Below are positions 8,376 through 16,854 of a stretch of 64,000 nt of DNA, piece after piece. The stretch comes from Acetobacterium bakii. Lineage in GTDB: Bacteria; Bacillota; Clostridia; Eubacteriales; Eubacteriaceae. Below the pieces are notes generated by a model. The model saw only the letters and a list, made by a program, of their open reading frames with translations. It had not been told where the DNA came from and made no database searches. Made by a program: the position numbers and the translations under genes. Location of the stretch: contig NZ_LGYO01000011.1 of assembly GCF_001263355.1 (NCBI RefSeq), forward strand, positions 111,564 to 175,563. The letters run 5' to 3'. Each line of letters opens with the position of its first letter. Within the stretch, counting starts at the first letter, position 1.

Positions 8376-9857
8376 ATGATCATAGCAATGTATTCGGGGG
8401 TTGCCGGAATGTCAGCCCATCAAACTAAATTAAATGTAATCGGTAATAATATTGCCAACGTGAACACCAATGGATTTAAATCCAGCAGAATGACCTTCAG
8501 TGATGTTTTTTACCAAAATCTTCAAAATGCATCCGCACCAACTGCCAATTCAGGTGGCGTGAATTCCAATCAGCTGGGTTATGGCTCCAAGGTTGGTTCC
8601 ATTGATGTGGTGAACACCATTGCCGGTGGCGCTGATACCGGACGTGCGTTAGATGTTTACATCAACGGCGAAGGTTACCTTCCGGTAAAAGGAAATGACG
8701 GCACCGTAAAATATACCCGGGTGGGAAATTTGAAATTTGACACCCAGGGAAATTTAACCGATGCCAACGGAAACATGGTTTTGGGAATTCCGATTGATGC
8801 AACAGGCATTGCCCAGTTAAGCGAAGACGGAACAACCAACGCTCAAAATCTGACAGCAATAAATGTTCCACCGGCGGATCTTGAAAAATACACCGGCATT
8901 GCCATAGGTATTAATGGGGAAATAACCGGAATCAAAGAAGGTGACCCTGTTTTCACCGGCGCCGCCGGAACCGGATGGTTTAAATCGGTTGAAATTGATC
9001 CTGGATCTTTTTATAATGGTTCGGTTACAATGACGAAGAATCCCACATTAAAATTTACTGCTGCAACTGTGCCAATCGCAGGAATTACGGTTGCTGACGC
9101 AGCATTACCACAAACTGCTAATCTGAAAGGTCCGTTAACTCTGACCAAAACAATTGATGCTACAACATCAGCCATTACGTATACATTGTCAGGAACAGAT
9201 ACAAGCGAAGCTGTTGTTGGACCTATTACAGGGACACTGGGATCAGGAACCGTAACATTTAAAGTCCCTAATACAGCTACTCCTTCTGAAATGGTCGATT
9301 TTACAGTTAGTGTTGACGCTACATTGGCACCGGGAGCTAGCACAATTGGAACCGTTGAGATAAGTCCACAGACTTACACGGTTTCAGTATACAATGAAGG
9401 TGGTGTATTGCAAAAAATTGATATCACACAAGCACAGGTTGATGATTGGGATGAGGGAGAAAACTTTACCATTGGCGATATGACCTTTACAATTGCCGAT
9501 AAAACAAAGTTCTTGCCCACCAGTGAAGGTACCACCATTGGAAAAGTCGGCCCAGGCAATGGTACTCCAGTCACTCTCGCCTATCTCGCCGTAGCAAAAT
9601 TCGCCAATGCTGATGGTTTGAACCAGGATGGCGACGGTTATACCCTACAATCTGCCAATTCAGGGGAAGCAACCATAGCAATGGCCGGAACCAAAGGAAC
9701 CGGAAACCTGCGCACCTCCGCCCTGGAAATGTCCAACGTCGATCTTGCCCGGGAGTTTACGGATATGATCATTGCCCAAAGAGGGTTTCAGGCGAATACT
9801 CGCATGATCACCGTGTCGGATTCCATTCTTGAAGAGTTGATAAACCTAAAACGATAG
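8376..9857 (+). CDS. flgE: Flagellar hook protein FlgE
   Basis: A 493-residue hook subunit. The N-terminal rod/hook motif (NVIGNNIANVNTNGFKSSR) and the C-terminal coiled part (VDLAREFTDMIIAQRGFQAN) are typical and form the D0 core. Between them lies a Thr/Ala/Gly-rich variable region, about residues 200-340, that would be surface-exposed. AGAAAGGAT precedes the ATG. A strong hairpin with a T-run follows the stop, so flgE probably ends a more abundant upstream part of the operon. Confidence 0.95.
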   Translation: MIIAMYSGVAGMSAHQTKLNVIGNNIANVNTNGFKSSRMTFSDVFYQNLQNASAPTANSGGVNSNQLGYGSKVGSIDVVNTIAGGADTGRALDVYINGEGYLPVKGNDGTVKYTRVGNLKFDTQGNLTDANGNMVLGIPIDATGIAQLSEDGTTNAQNLTAINVPPADLEKYTGIAIGINGEITGIKEGDPVFTGAAGTGWFKSVEIDPGSFYNGSVTMTKNPTLKFTAATVPIAGITVADAALPQTANLKGPLTLTKTIDATTSAITYTLSGTDTSEAVVGPITGTLGSGTVTFKVPNTATPSEMVDFTVSVDATLAPGASTIGTVEISPQTYTVSVYNEGGVLQKIDITQAQVDDWDEGENFTIGDMTFTIADKTKFLPTSEGTTIGKVGPGNGTPVTLAYLAVAKFANADGLNQDGDGYTLQSANSGEATIAMAGTKGTGNLRTSALEMSNVDLAREFTDMIIAQRGFQANTRMITVSDSILEELINLKR

Positions 9858-9893
9858 GCTAAATTGAACAAGAATAAAATAATTCAACAGTGC

Positions 9894-9936
9894 TTTTCCT
9901 GGAGGATAAGGTTATTCTCCAGGAAAAAATTTTTTT
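9894..9936 (+). terminator. Intra-operon terminator after flgE
   Basis: An 11-bp perfect stem (TTTTCCTGGAG at 9894-9904 with CTCCAGGAAAA at 9917-9927), a 12-base loop and a T-run at 9930-9936. It stands between flgE and flbD, whose genes run on in the same direction, so partial read-through is likely. Confidence 0.85.
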
Positions 9937-9957
9937 ATTTGAACTGGAGGCAACTAA

Positions 9958-10152
9958 ATGATAGAATTAACAAAGCTGAATAGAAGAAATGATGAAAAAT
10001 TTATTTTGAATTGTGAGTTGATTGAAACAATTGAAGAAAAACCCGACACCACCATAAAGCTTCTTAATGGTAAATACTATGTGGTCGGAGAAAGCTCAGG
10101 AGAAGTTCTGTCAAAGATTATTGCCTTTAAAAGAAAGATTTTCACAAGATAA
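9958..10152 (+). CDS. flbD: Flagellar protein FlbD
   Basis: A 64-residue protein of the FlbD family, a small gene usually placed just upstream of motA. It begins MIELTKLNRRND and contains the conserved LLNGKYYVV strand. The family is known by linkage to motility; its molecular role is unclear. An ACTGGAGG site lies before the ATG. motA follows after 27 bases. Confidence 0.85.
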   Translation: MIELTKLNRRNDEKFILNCELIETIEEKPDTTIKLLNGKYYVVGESSGEVLSKIIAFKRKIFTR

Positions 10153-10179
10153 AGACTACATTGAAAGGAGAATGAGCTT

Positions 10180-11058
10180 TTGGAAATTACCACAATATTA
10201 GGGTATGTTCTGGTTGTATTTACCATTATTTTTGGGATGACATTTGGTGCGACTGGATTTGACTTTGGGGCCATCGGAAATTTTATTAATATACCCAGTG
10301 TTTTTATCACCATAGGGGGAACATTTTTTGTTTTACTGGCTTCATTCCCTTTCAAGACCTTTAAAAACATACCAAAGCACCTTAAGATGGTCATTCAGAA
10401 AGATAAAAAAGATCCCTATGAATATGTGGAAATATTAACTGAATTATCCAAGGAAGCCAGACGAAAGGGACTGCTGGCTCTGGAAGATAAGGCCAACGAA
10501 TTTGAAGACCAATTTTTAAAGGAAAGTGTTCTGCTGATTGTGGATGCTATTGAACCGGATAAATTAAGGGACTGGTTTGATCAAAAACTTTCCTATATTG
10601 AAATGCGCAACGAGGAAGACCGTAAGTTTTACGATATGGGCGCCACCCTTGGGCCGGCCTTTGGTATGATCGGAACCTTGATTGGTCTCGTTAATATGCT
10701 GGCAAATATGAGCCTGGATGGTGGGGCAAGCACTCTGGGTGCCGATATGTCCGTTGCCTTGATTACCACCCTGTATGGTTCGATCCTGGCAAATTGTATA
10801 TTTATGCCAATATCTACTAAACTCCAGATCATCCAGGAACGAGAAGTTCTGTTTAAAGAACTGATTATTGAAGGCGTTATTTGCATAAAAGAAGGGGAAA
10901 ACCCCAAATACATCAAAGAGAAACTGCTTAATTTTCTGAATGAAAATGAAATTGCCAAAGCCATGGGAGCAGAAGGCGCAGACGGAAAAGAAGGTAAAAA
11001 AGCAAAAGGCAAGGCCAAAACAAAGGTTAAAGCCAAGGTTAAAGAAGGCAATGCATAA
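10180..11058 (+). CDS. motA: Flagellar motor stator protein MotA
   Basis: A 292-residue membrane protein that, with MotB, forms the ion-conducting stator. Hydrophobic segments lie near residues 2-22, 33-55, 150-175 and 185-210. The conserved GATLGPAFGMIGTLIGL stretch, with its channel Pro, precedes segment three, and SVALITTLYGSILAN marks segment four. The long cytoplasmic loop between segments two and three is Lys/Glu-rich and should contact FliG. The start is TTG at 10180 after GAAAGGAG. The last ~25 residues are an unusual Lys/Ala/Gly-rich basic tail. Confidence 0.94.
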   Translation: MEITTILGYVLVVFTIIFGMTFGATGFDFGAIGNFINIPSVFITIGGTFFVLLASFPFKTFKNIPKHLKMVIQKDKKDPYEYVEILTELSKEARRKGLLALEDKANEFEDQFLKESVLLIVDAIEPDKLRDWFDQKLSYIEMRNEEDRKFYDMGATLGPAFGMIGTLIGLVNMLANMSLDGGASTLGADMSVALITTLYGSILANCIFMPISTKLQIIQEREVLFKELIIEGVICIKEGENPKYIKEKLLNFLNENEIAKAMGAEGADGKEGKKAKGKAKTKVKAKVKEGNA

Positions 11059-11087
11059 GAAACAAAAAAGACAAAGGGATGATTATT

Positions 11088-11858
11088 ATGGCAAGACGTC
11101 AAAGAAAAAAGAGTACAATCAATAAAGATGCCTGGTTGAACACCTATGCGGATATGATCACCCTGGTGCTTGTTTTCTTTATTCTTTTATATTCCATGTC
11201 AACCATCGATGCTAAAAAATATGAAATGTTGGTGGAAACCTTCAATCCTTCAGCCATTGAAAAACCGGCAGGGGAGGCAAGTACAGCAACCGAGACTCCC
11301 GATGCGGCCACAGCTCCGAAAGAGGATATTGCCATTGAAGAAATTGTGGATCTTGATGACTTATACCAGTACCTCAGTGAATATACCAAGAAAAACGGTC
11401 TGGAAGACTCGGTCCAGGTCGTTAAAGGTGAAGATACCGTCTTCATAAAATTCATGTCCGATATTTTTTTTGAACCTGATAAGGCGCAGATTAAACCGGG
11501 CGGGGTGGCCATCCTTGCCAATATCGGAGGGGCTTTGGCGGCGGCTGAACCGGCCATAAAGGCCATCAGAATTGATGGACATACCGCCCAGGCGGATTCC
11601 CCGGTGAATGATCGCGACCTGTCCACCGATCGCTCCAATGAGGTGTTGAAATTTTTTGATGATGGGTATATTGTTGATTCTTCCAAATTGCTGGCGGTGG
11701 GTTATGGGATGTTCAGACCCATTGCACCCAATGATACCGAGGAAAACCGCGCCAAAAACAGACGGGTTGAAATTCTGATTTCCAAGGACGATACCATCCA
11801 GGATGAGTTGGATAAAATATATGAGCAGCAAAAGGCACAAACTGAAGTGCAGAATTAA
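11088..11858 (+). CDS. motB: Flagellar motor stator protein MotB
   Basis: A 256-residue partner of MotA with one membrane segment. The conserved WLNTYAD22M carries the Asp that binds the translocated ion. A C-terminal OmpA-like domain (about 150-245, with IRIDGHTAQ and NRRVEILI) anchors the stator to peptidoglycan. The start at 11088 is preferred over the ATG nine bases earlier because AAAGGG abuts that one but sits nine bases before this one. Whether the stator uses protons or sodium cannot be told. fliL, which often follows motB, is not present; a MITE-like repeat occupies the gap. Confidence 0.93.
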   Translation: MARRQRKKSTINKDAWLNTYADMITLVLVFFILLYSMSTIDAKKYEMLVETFNPSAIEKPAGEASTATETPDAATAPKEDIAIEEIVDLDDLYQYLSEYTKKNGLEDSVQVVKGEDTVFIKFMSDIFFEPDKAQIKPGGVAILANIGGALAAAEPAIKAIRIDGHTAQADSPVNDRDLSTDRSNEVLKFFDDGYIVDSSKLLAVGYGMFRPIAPNDTEENRAKNRRVEILISKDDTIQDELDKIYEQQKAQTEVQN

Positions 11859-11868
11859 GAGCACAACA

Positions 11869-12038
11869 TTAGGTAATTGAAGAATTCGAAAGAATTGAAC
11901 AATGGTTGCTTTGATGTCAGTTTTCACAAACAATTTTGTAACGTGTAGGCGAACAGTCGACAGACTGTACGCCGTGCAGTGTAAAAATTGTTTCGTGTAA
12001 GCTGGCAGCGAAGCTCACGGTAGTTTCGCAATTACTTA
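11869..12038 (+). repeat. MITE-like palindromic repeat, copy A
   Basis: A ~170-bp element nearly identical, in reverse orientation, to 20810-20980. It has terminal inverted repeats (TTAGGTAATTG left; reverse complement of the right end TAAGTAATTGC) and a long internal palindrome. The inner stem ACAGTC/GACTGT is ACAGGC/GCCTGT in copy B, a compensatory change. Exact 8-bp direct repeats GCACAACA flank it (11861-11868 and 12039-12046), as expected from a transposition. It codes for nothing visible and would be transcribed as a large hairpin between motB and fliM. Confidence 0.85.
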
Positions 12039-12065
12039 GCACAACACTAAATAGGAGAAATGATA

Positions 12066-13079
12066 ATGGCGGAAATTCTTTCACAAAGTCAAATTGATAG
12101 TCTTTTAAGCAGCTTAACCAGTGGCAAAGATGAAGTTGAACATCAGGATATCAGTACCGAAAAAAAAGTTAAAGACTATGACTTTAGAAGACCTAAGTTA
12201 TTTACCAGAGAACAGCTGAAGCTTCTGTTCAGTATTTATGAAAACTACGCTAAATTATTATCCTCTCACACCACCGGAATTCTCCAAAGCCACAGCTTAA
12301 TTGAAATTGTTGAAATTGAAGAGCAACAGTATTATGAATTCAATAATGCGCTGCCGGATTCGGTGCTCATGGGCCTGATTAATTTTGAAATAAAAGACAG
12401 TGAAAATGAAGAAGATTTGGTCATTATGGATATGTCAAAGGATATTGGATTTTGCAGTATTGAAAGGCTGTTAGGGGGGGTGGGAAAGCCCCTTAAAGAT
12501 GACCGGGAATATACGGAAATAGAAATTGGCATCCTCGAATACTTCTTAAGAGGCATGGTTAACCTCATGAAAAATGTCTGGTTTGATTACCTGGAAACAG
12601 CCCCTCATTTAATGAAAATTGAAACAAACTCAAGAATTTTACAGGGCATCAGCGCGGATGAAAATGTCGTTATCATTGTTATGAATATTACGGTCAATGA
12701 AACCCAGGGAAAAATTAATATTTGTATACCGGCGACGACGTTGGACATGTTGTTTAAAAAAAGGATTTCTCAAACTAAAAAAAATGTCAAAAGAGGAGAT
12801 CAGGAAGCAGAAGAGAAAAGAAGAAAAAATATTATTGATGAAATTAGGAAAACAGAGCTGGAAATCACCGGTGTTTTAGGGGAAGTGGAAGTATTATCCC
12901 AGGATATCTTTGATTTGGAAATCGGAGACATTATCAAGCTGAATAAACCCAAGAATGCAATGGTTGATATTGTTGTGAATGACGAAGTTTGGTTTCGGGG
13001 CGAGATGGGTGCCTATAAGAATAAAAGAGCCATCGTAATAAAAGAATTTAATGAGACGGGAAGTGAGCCAAACAGATGA
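12066..13079 (+). CDS. fliM: Flagellar motor switch protein FliM
   Basis: A 337-residue switch protein. The N-terminus carries the CheY-P binding motif (LSQSQIDSLL), followed by the CheC-like middle domain and a C-terminal SpoA/FliN-type domain (about 265-330). It sits in the C-ring and transmits CheY-P binding to FliG. AGGAG lies eight bases before ATG 12066 and only two before the ATG at 12060, so the inner start is used. It overlaps fliY by four bases (ATGA). Confidence 0.94.
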   Translation: MAEILSQSQIDSLLSSLTSGKDEVEHQDISTEKKVKDYDFRRPKLFTREQLKLLFSIYENYAKLLSSHTTGILQSHSLIEIVEIEEQQYYEFNNALPDSVLMGLINFEIKDSENEEDLVIMDMSKDIGFCSIERLLGGVGKPLKDDREYTEIEIGILEYFLRGMVNLMKNVWFDYLETAPHLMKIETNSRILQGISADENVVIIVMNITVNETQGKINICIPATTLDMLFKKRISQTKKNVKRGDQEAEEKRRKNIIDEIRKTELEITGVLGEVEVLSQDIFDLEIGDIIKLNKPKNAMVDIVVNDEVWFRGEMGAYKNKRAIVIKEFNETGSEPNR

Positions 13080-14191
13080 CCAGTAATGAAAATAACATAA
13101 ACAAATTGACAGATATGGAAATTGACGTTATCGGGGAAGTAATGAATATCAGTATGGGAACAGCGGCCACGGCCATGTCAACCATACTGAGCACCAAGGT
13201 AAGTATTACAACTCCAAGAATTGAGACTATTCTTGTGAATGATTTCGAATTTTCTCAATTTGAGCCGGTCATTGGTGTATTAATCAATTACATTGAGGGC
13301 ATTGACGGATCAAATGTCCTACTGCTAAAAGAAGAGGACATGAAAAAGATTCTTTCCCAGCTATTCGGCATGGACACCACCGACACCGTGGAATTTGATG
13401 AAATAAGCAGAAGTGCCATTGGCGAAATCATGAATCAGATGATGGGTGCCGCAGCCGGAGCCCTGGCATCTTTTTTGGGAAGAATTGTCAATATCTCACC
13501 TCCTGAAATTCTCGACACCACCAATAAAAAAAGCATCCGCGAGCTGTTTTCATTAAAAGGTGAGAGCCTGGTAAGCATTAAATTCAATTTAAGTATTGAT
13601 GGTTTGGTGGAAAGTGAATTTATCAGTGCCATGGATCCCATCTTAGCCAGGGAAATTGTTAAAATGTCCATGGCGGTTATGGGCATTGATGGTGGCGAAG
13701 AGGAAGAATCTGAGCCAGAAGAGGAAGCATACGTACCACCTCAGATTCAGGAAAAACCGGAACCTAAGCAAGCGCCTTCATCCCAATCTGTTGTGAAACC
13801 CAGACCGAGTTCAGCGCAGGCAGAACCCGAGCGGATGGTTGCCAAGAAAAAACAGGTACAGGTTTCGTCCTATAACTATAAACAACTTGATGATGAAGAC
13901 GCCACTGTGGAAATGGTGAAAAGCAATAATCTGGACTTAATTATGTCAGTCCCCATTCAGATCACGGTTGAACTGGGTAAAACCCAAAAGAAAATAAAAG
14001 ATATTGCGGATTTAACCCCTGGAAATATTATCGAACTGGACCGACAGGCAGGGGATCAGGTTGATGTTATCGCTAATGGACGGCTTATTGCCAGAGGTGA
14101 TGTGGTGGTGGTTGATGACAATTACAGTGTGAAAATCACTGAAATTATAAAAGTTAAACAGGATGACAGTCGTAAAAATAAAAATAATTGA
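13076..14191 (+). CDS. fliY: Motor switch phosphatase FliY (CheC/FliN fusion)
   Basis: A 371-residue protein combining a CheC-type phosphatase region (two ExxxN-like sites, in IGEVMNISMG and IGEIMNQMMG), a flexible Glu/Pro/Gln-rich linker (about 205-265) and a C-terminal FliN domain (LDLIMSVPIQITVELG to the end). In Firmicutes this protein both forms the C-ring and removes phosphate from CheY-P. It overlaps fliM, showing translational coupling. There is no separate fliN in the window, consistent with FliY supplying it. Confidence 0.92.
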   Translation: MTSNENNINKLTDMEIDVIGEVMNISMGTAATAMSTILSTKVSITTPRIETILVNDFEFSQFEPVIGVLINYIEGIDGSNVLLLKEEDMKKILSQLFGMDTTDTVEFDEISRSAIGEIMNQMMGAAAGALASFLGRIVNISPPEILDTTNKKSIRELFSLKGESLVSIKFNLSIDGLVESEFISAMDPILAREIVKMSMAVMGIDGGEEEESEPEEEAYVPPQIQEKPEPKQAPSSQSVVKPRPSSAQAEPERMVAKKKQVQVSSYNYKQLDDEDATVEMVKSNNLDLIMSVPIQITVELGKTQKKIKDIADLTPGNIIELDRQAGDQVDVIANGRLIARGDVVVVDDNYSVKITEIIKVKQDDSRKNKNN

Positions 14192-14219
14192 CATTATTGA
14201 AAAGAGAGAGGGTTTAAAA

Positions 14220-14582
14220 ATGGTTAAAATATTAATCGTGGATGATGCCGCATTTATGCGAATGATGATTAAAGACAACTTGAAAAAAGGTGGTTACACC
14301 GACTTTATCGAGGCCGAAAATGGCGAAGTGGCAATTGCCGAATATAATGAGAATCACCCGGATATGGTTTTACTGGATATTACCATGCCCATAATGGATG
14401 GCATACATGCCCTGAAGGCAATTAAAGAATTGGATCCCCAGGCGAAAATTGTAATGTGTTCCGCAATGGGTCAAGAAGGAATGGTGGTTGAAGCCATAAA
14501 ATTCGGAGCATTGGATTTTATTGTTAAGCCCTTTAAACCCGATCGTCTCATCCAAACCGTGAAAAATGTACTTGGCGAATAG
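14220..14582 (+). CDS. cheY: Chemotaxis response regulator CheY
   Basis: A 120-residue single receiver domain. The acidic pair (VDDAAFMR), phospho-acceptor Asp (LLDITMPIMDG), the switch Ser (MCSAMGQ) and the Lys in VKPF are all present. Phosphorylated by CheA, it should bind FliM and be dephosphorylated by FliY and CheC. The frame is open 19 codons upstream, but a purine-rich GAGAGAGGG lies just before ATG 14220, and the longer version would overlap fliY without a site. cheA itself is not in the window. Confidence 0.95.
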   Translation: MVKILIVDDAAFMRMMIKDNLKKGGYTDFIEAENGEVAIAEYNENHPDMVLLDITMPIMDGIHALKAIKELDPQAKIVMCSAMGQEGMVVEAIKFGALDFIVKPFKPDRLIQTVKNVLGE

Positions 14583-14599
14583 TCGGAGGAAAAGCTAAG

Positions 14600-14962
14600 G
14601 TGAGTGGCAGCGAAATATTTTCTATAATTCCCGGATTACTTGGCGCCATTGGCGTTCTTGTGCTCACCTATTACGGCAGCCGCTGGTATGTTAAACGATA
14701 CCCCGGCGGACCGGGGTCCTTAACTGGTACAAACAATATTAAGGTGGTGGAACGGCTTGTTGTCAGCAAAACCGGATCCATTATCATTATCGATGTTCAG
14801 GGGATTCAATATATGGTTGGCATAAGTGAACAAAACATTCAAATCATGAAGCAGCTGGATGAACCGATTTTATATCCCCAAAAGGCAGAAATCACAAAGG
14901 AAAGCTTTTTGGGTGTTTTAAAAACATTCACCCAAAAGGAAAACCACAATGAAAAAACTTAA
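14600..14962 (+). CDS. fliO: Flagellar export apparatus protein FliO
   Basis: A 120-residue protein with one N-terminal membrane helix (about 5-25) and a small cytoplasmic domain containing LVVSKTGSIIIIDVQG, as in FliO/FliZ. It helps assemble FliP in the export gate. The start is GTG 14600 after GGAGG. Its 3' end overlaps fliP by 14 bases, and the fliO-P-Q-R order confirms it. Confidence 0.85.
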   Translation: MSGSEIFSIIPGLLGAIGVLVLTYYGSRWYVKRYPGGPGSLTGTNNIKVVERLVVSKTGSIIIIDVQGIQYMVGISEQNIQIMKQLDEPILYPQKAEITKESFLGVLKTFTQKENHNEKT

Positions 14963-15731
14963 ATGCCTGATTAACAAAAAAAAGGGGAAGCTCAAAAAAA
15001 TTGTGGGGATGATCCCTATTTTCGCCCTTGTTTTTCATCTGACCTTGACCACGGTATACGGCGCGGCGGATTTATCGGTTGAAAATATGTTGACCGGCGA
15101 AGGGTCGGACAGTGTTAAAATTATTGTGCTGCTGTCTCTGATTGCTGTTGTTCCCACTATTTTACTGATGATGACATGTTTTGGACGGATTATCATCGTG
15201 TTGTCATTTTTGCGAAATGCCCTGGGTCTTCAGCAAACCCCGCCCAACCAGGTTCTCGTTGGTTTGGCCCTGGCGATCACGTTTTTTGTGATGGCCCCGG
15301 TGTTGACTCAAATTAACCAAACCGCATTGCAGCCATACAATGCTGGCACAATCGATACCCAGGTGTTTCTGGAAACCGCTTCGGTTCCCATCCGGGATTG
15401 GATGCTGAAACAAACCACCACCGAAGATGTCAATCTGTTTATCAGTCTGTCGACGCAAACGGATTTAACCAATGTTCTCCCTGGGGATTTACCCATGACC
15501 GTTGTGGTTCCAGCCTTTGTCATCAGTGAGCTCAAGCGTGCCTTTCTGATTGGATTTTTAATTTATATACCATTTTTAATCGTTGATATGATCGTGGCAA
15601 GCGTGCTTATGTCGATGGGAATGATGATGCTTCCTCCGGTTATGATTTCTTTACCGTTTAAAGTAATGCTATTTGTTGTGGTGGATGGTTGGGGATTGTT
15701 AGTAAAAACCCTGATCATGACCTATAACTGA
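14949..15731 (+). CDS. fliP: Flagellar export gate protein FliP
   Basis: A 260-residue gate protein of the flagellar type III export system. It has an N-terminal signal-like hydrophobic segment (about 18-38), then the conserved membrane stretch FGRIIIVLSFLRNALGLQQ and the C-terminal pair of helices (LKRAFLIGFLIYIPFLIVDM and MLPPVMISLPFKVMLFV). A basic N-terminus precedes the signal segment, as in secreted FliP precursors. AAAGGAA precedes the ATG, which lies within fliO. Confidence 0.95.
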   Translation: MKKLKCLINKKKGKLKKIVGMIPIFALVFHLTLTTVYGAADLSVENMLTGEGSDSVKIIVLLSLIAVVPTILLMMTCFGRIIIVLSFLRNALGLQQTPPNQVLVGLALAITFFVMAPVLTQINQTALQPYNAGTIDTQVFLETASVPIRDWMLKQTTTEDVNLFISLSTQTDLTNVLPGDLPMTVVVPAFVISELKRAFLIGFLIYIPFLIVDMIVASVLMSMGMMMLPPVMISLPFKVMLFVVVDGWGLLVKTLIMTYN

Positions 15732-15748
15732 AGAAAGGGGCGAAATCC

Positions 15749-16015
15749 TTGGGTACAGAAGAATTAATGGACATTTTCAGAGATGCCATCTTAACCGGTT
15801 TGAAAGTTGCCGGACCAATCCTTGTGGTCAGTATGCTGGTGGGGTTGATTATTTCAATTATTCAGGCAGCTACCTCCATTAATGAGCAAACCATGACATT
15901 TGTGCCAAAATTAGTTATTATGGGTATTCTGCTCATTATATCCGGAGGATGGATGCTCCAGCAAATGATGGATTTTGTTTTTCGGATCTTTGAACTAATC
16001 GCAACAAAAATTTGA
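15749..16015 (+). CDS. fliQ: Flagellar export gate protein FliQ
   Basis: An 88-residue protein with two membrane helices (about 16-38 and 50-75) and the family pattern ISIIQAATSINEQTMTFVPK. It forms part of the export gate with FliP and FliR. TTG 15749 after AAAGGGG is the probable start; an ATG six codons on is less well spaced. Confidence 0.93.
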   Translation: MGTEELMDIFRDAILTGLKVAGPILVVSMLVGLIISIIQAATSINEQTMTFVPKLVIMGILLIISGGWMLQQMMDFVFRIFELIATKI

Positions 16016-16051
16016 GAATGACAGGATAGATGAGTCATTCAGTAAAAATGG

Positions 16052-16828
16052 GTGACAACATTGCCATTTGATATGAACCAATACATGATTTTTCTTTTTG
16101 CCAGTTGCCGAGTCGCCGGCATGATTTTATTCAATCCAATTTTTGGAAGAAAAAGCATTCCCAATGGTTTGAAATTAGGACTGTCCATAATGATTGCGCT
16201 CAATGCTGTGTATCAGATTGATGATATTTCGGTGATCGACTATACCACCATCGAATTAATGATTGCCATGATCAAGGAGTTTGCCATTGGGTTTGTCATT
16301 GGACTGATTATGCAGATGTTCCTGTCAATTTTTCACCTGGGCGGTGAATTGATCGATATGCAAATTGGTTTGAGTATGGCTTCCGCCTATGATCCTTCCA
16401 GCAATGCCAGTATTTCCGTAACCGGAAATCTTCTGAGCACCATGTATATCTTCATCTTTTTTATTTCCAACAGCCATTTGGCGCTGATCAACGTTGTGGT
16501 TAAGTCATTTCAGGTCATTCCCATTGGTTTGGAAGCAATCAGCACCCGGGTTGGCGTATACTTTATCGAACTTTTTGGTTATATTCTGATTTATGCGGTG
16601 CAGCTGGCTCTGCCGATCATTGTGGTGGAAATCATTGTGGAAGTCGCCGTGGGCATTCTGATGCGACTGGTGCCCAATATTAATGTCTTTGTCATCAACA
16701 TGCAGCTTAAAATTATGATTGGACTGGTGGTTATTTTAACCATTATCCCGGCCCTCACCCAGTACATGACCAAAGTAGATATGATTATGATGGAAAAAAT
16801 AACCCAGGTCCTCACATTTTTTATGTAA
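16052..16828 (+). CDS. fliR: Flagellar export gate protein FliR
   Basis: A 258-residue, very hydrophobic protein with about six membrane helices and the FliR pattern (GGELIDMQIGLSMASAYDP). It completes the FliPQR gate. The start is uncertain: GTG 16052 has no clear site, while GGGTGA lies five bases before TTG 16061, which would remove three residues. The gene follows fliQ by 36 bases. Confidence 0.92.
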   Translation: MTTLPFDMNQYMIFLFASCRVAGMILFNPIFGRKSIPNGLKLGLSIMIALNAVYQIDDISVIDYTTIELMIAMIKEFAIGFVIGLIMQMFLSIFHLGGELIDMQIGLSMASAYDPSSNASISVTGNLLSTMYIFIFFISNSHLALINVVVKSFQVIPIGLEAISTRVGVYFIELFGYILIYAVQLALPIIVVEIIVEVAVGILMRLVPNINVFVINMQLKIMIGLVVILTIIPALTQYMTKVDMIMMEKITQVLTFFM

Positions 16829-16854
16829 TAACCTTAAAATAATCGGAGAAATAT

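Noticed and set aside
10629..11102. 157-codon ORF opposite motA/motB
   Set aside because: It is the complement of clear motA coding sequence, including the Lys-rich tail, and has no homology pattern.
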